Assembly: GCF_900105145.1 (NCBI RefSeq)
Contig: NZ_LT629752.1
Span: 186,001-250,000, forward strand
Direction of reading: 5' to 3'
DNA: 64,000 bases
Source: Polaribacter sp. KT25b
GTDB taxonomy: Bacteria; Bacteroidota; Bacteroidia; Flavobacteriales; Flavobacteriaceae
Below, one piece after another: positions 62,933 to 64,000 of this stretch. How positions within the stretch are numbered: position 1 is the stretch's first letter; the number at the start of each line of letters is the position of its first letter. Made by a program: the position numbers and the translations under genes. The notes beneath the pieces were generated by a model. The model ran no database searches and was not told the origin of the DNA. It worked only from the letters and a program-made list of their open reading frames with translations.

Positions 62933-62960
62933 CAAATGTAACTTACAAATGCTATTCAAA
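62933..62960 (-). promoter_or_regulatory. Candidate promoter of the tamB-tamL unit
   Basis: Minus strand TTTG at 62960-62957, 16 nt, then TACATTTG at 62940-62933, an exact -7 octamer. The spacer is a little shorter than at glyS. It lies 25 nt upstream of the GTG start; the rest of the 180-bp gap holds nothing else obvious. Confidence 0.5.
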
Positions 62961-63088
62961 TTGTCCTTATATCATAAATTTTTAACTCTTTTGCTAAAAT
63001 TAGACAGCTTTCTGTATTTATTTAGAAGCTATTCTAAAACTGTACATGTATAAAAAAATAGTAAGATTCTTATCTATGATTTTTTGGG

Positions 63089-64000
63089 TTATACTAATTC
63101 AGTTTCTATAATAATATCGCTTTGTAAAGTTTTGTGAACAGGGCATTTTGCCGCAATTTCTTTTAAACGTTGTGTTTGTTTTTCATCTAGATTTCCAATA
63201 AACTTTAGTTTTTTCTTTAAATGATCAAAACGAGTTGGTTTATTTACAGCAATATCTAAGTCGTCACTATGTTTTTTAGAATACGTAATGTATACAAAGA
63301 CTTCCTGTAAGTCCCATTTTTTTTGGGCTGCATACATTTTTAAGGTCATTACAGTACAAGCAGCTAAACCTGCGCTTAAAAAATCATACGGAGAAGGACC
63401 AAAATCATCACCACCAACACTTACGGGTTCATCTGCTATAAATGAGTGTTTTTTAGTCTGAATTGAAGTTGTAAAATTGTCTTCTAATAAGTTTAAATGA
63501 CCTACTAATTGCTCACCTTCGGTAGAAATCATGTTGTTCTCTTCAGGCTCAAAATAGCGTTCCACCCAAGTGCCTATCATATTACCAACATAGATGCTGT
63601 CTTTTGGTTTTGATAATAAATGATCTGCATCATCTAAACTAACAAAACTCTTTGGGTGCATGGCATTATGATAAATCTCATGCGCATTTTCTATACCCAC
63701 AACGTTATCAAAAGGAGCGTGCATTACCAAGATGGGTTTGCGCAAGTCTTTAATAATTTTTGGTAAATCGGTTTTGCCAAAATCGTTTACAAAATCTTGA
63801 TTTATTTTAAAAGGACGACCTCCAATTTTTACTTCTACATCTCCTTTTTCTGGAATTTTTTCTATTCCGTGAGAGAATAAATGAGTTACGTGCCCAACAG
63901 TGGCAGGTGCGCCAACAGTAGCAACAGCTTTTATGTTTTTTAATTTTGAAGCCGCCACAATAACAGCTGCACCTCCTAACGAATGACCAACTAATAACGA
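63089..64000 (-). CDS. Alpha/beta hydrolase-OsmC fusion protein, 5' end cut
   Basis: Cut by the right edge: the frame runs to base 64000, and 303 residues are visible. The nucleophile elbow GHSLGGAAVI lies at the visible start, followed by the late hydrolase part with ILVMHAPFDNVVGIENA (Asp) and LDDADHLLSK (His). From about residue 165 an OsmC domain follows: KKHSFIADEPVSVGGDDFGPSPYDFLSAGLAACTVMTLKMYA, then CPVHKTLQSDI with the second redox Cys. It should combine esterase-like and hydroperoxide-reducing modules. Such fusions are known in several bacterial groups. Confidence 0.93.
   Translation of the reverse strand, partial: SLLVGHSLGGAAVIVAASKLKNIKAVATVGAPATVGHVTHLFSHGIEKIPEKGDVEVKIGGRPFKINQDFVNDFGKTDLPKIIKDLRKPILVMHAPFDNVVGIENAHEIYHNAMHPKSFVSLDDADHLLSKPKDSIYVGNMIGTWVERYFEPEENNMISTEGEQLVGHLNLLEDNFTTSIQTKKHSFIADEPVSVGGDDFGPSPYDFLSAGLAACTVMTLKMYAAQKKWDLQEVFVYITYSKKHSDDLDIAVNKPTRFDHLKKKLKFIGNLDEKQTQRLKEIAAKCPVHKTLQSDIIIETELV

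Noticed and set aside
1..64000. tRNA, rRNA, CRISPR array or prophage
   Set aside because: I looked through the intergenic stretches and saw no cloverleaf, no repeat-spacer pattern and no phage structural or integrase genes.

Overview
The window looks like chromosomal DNA from a marine member of the Flavobacteriaceae (Bacteroidota), near Polaribacter or Tenacibaculum in style. The DNA is very AT-rich. Starts have A/T-rich leaders without clear Shine-Dalgarno motifs. Several genes are preceded by the Bacteroidota -7 promoter element TAnnTTTG, two of them with a TTG -33 element exactly 19 nt upstream. Lineage-typical proteins include a lipoprotein TamA homologue (TamL) next to TamB, a GSCFA protein, DUF4252, a CusA-TolC fusion, and many lipoproteins and outer-membrane barrels. 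The genus is an inference; no rRNA, tRNA or CRISPR array was seen.

Layout. 1-6.5 kb: end of a GapN-like aldehyde dehydrogenase, mscL, alr-tdk, a flavobacterial hypothetical gene with a GT4 glycosyltransferase, and a DUF4252 gene behind an ECF-type promoter. 6-13 kb: ArsC/Spx-like protein, DinB, CPA1 antiporter, Ig-like lipoprotein, ComF, a PmtA-like methyltransferase and glycyl-tRNA synthetase. 13-20.3 kb: two paralogous small barrels and a heavy-metal efflux locus (His-rich exported protein, RND pump fused to its TolC-like channel, adaptor). 20.4-30.9 kb: a large outer-membrane protein, Ogt, a surface protein, TatD, a DEAD-box helicase, a frame-broken small membrane protein, an OmpA-family lipoprotein and ApbE.

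30.9-36.3 kb is the most mobile-looking part. A GxxExxY gene is bounded by 32-bp imperfect terminal inverted repeats (28/32 identical). One repeat supplies the GTG start of the next methyltransferase gene. About 1 kb away lies a solitary 62-bp palindrome with related ends. map, a thioredoxin-like lipoprotein, gpmI and an ankyrin gene share this region, and the ankyrin gene sits between two copies of a short dispersed repeat.

36.3-49.9 kb: an aromatic amino acid hydroxylase with a long C-terminal extension, rhodanese, GSCFA, an LRR-protein kinase, alaS, and an M23-MerR-[structured element + SDR]-LemA-TPM-TPM cluster followed by a lipoprotein and a VIT-family transporter. 49.9-64 kb, all on the minus strand: tamB-tamL, then xdhC, a MobA-like nucleotidyltransferase, a 1227-residue phosphoesterase/kinase-like/barrel fusion and DUF423. 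The right edge cuts an alpha/beta hydrolase-OsmC fusion.

Most of the window is housekeeping and envelope biology. The items most worth a second look are the TIR-bounded GxxExxY cassette and its MITE-like relative, the kinase-like middle of the phosphoesterase-barrel protein, the folded element at 45.35-45.46 kb, the ECF promoter at 5.58 kb, and several small broken or unannotated reading frames.
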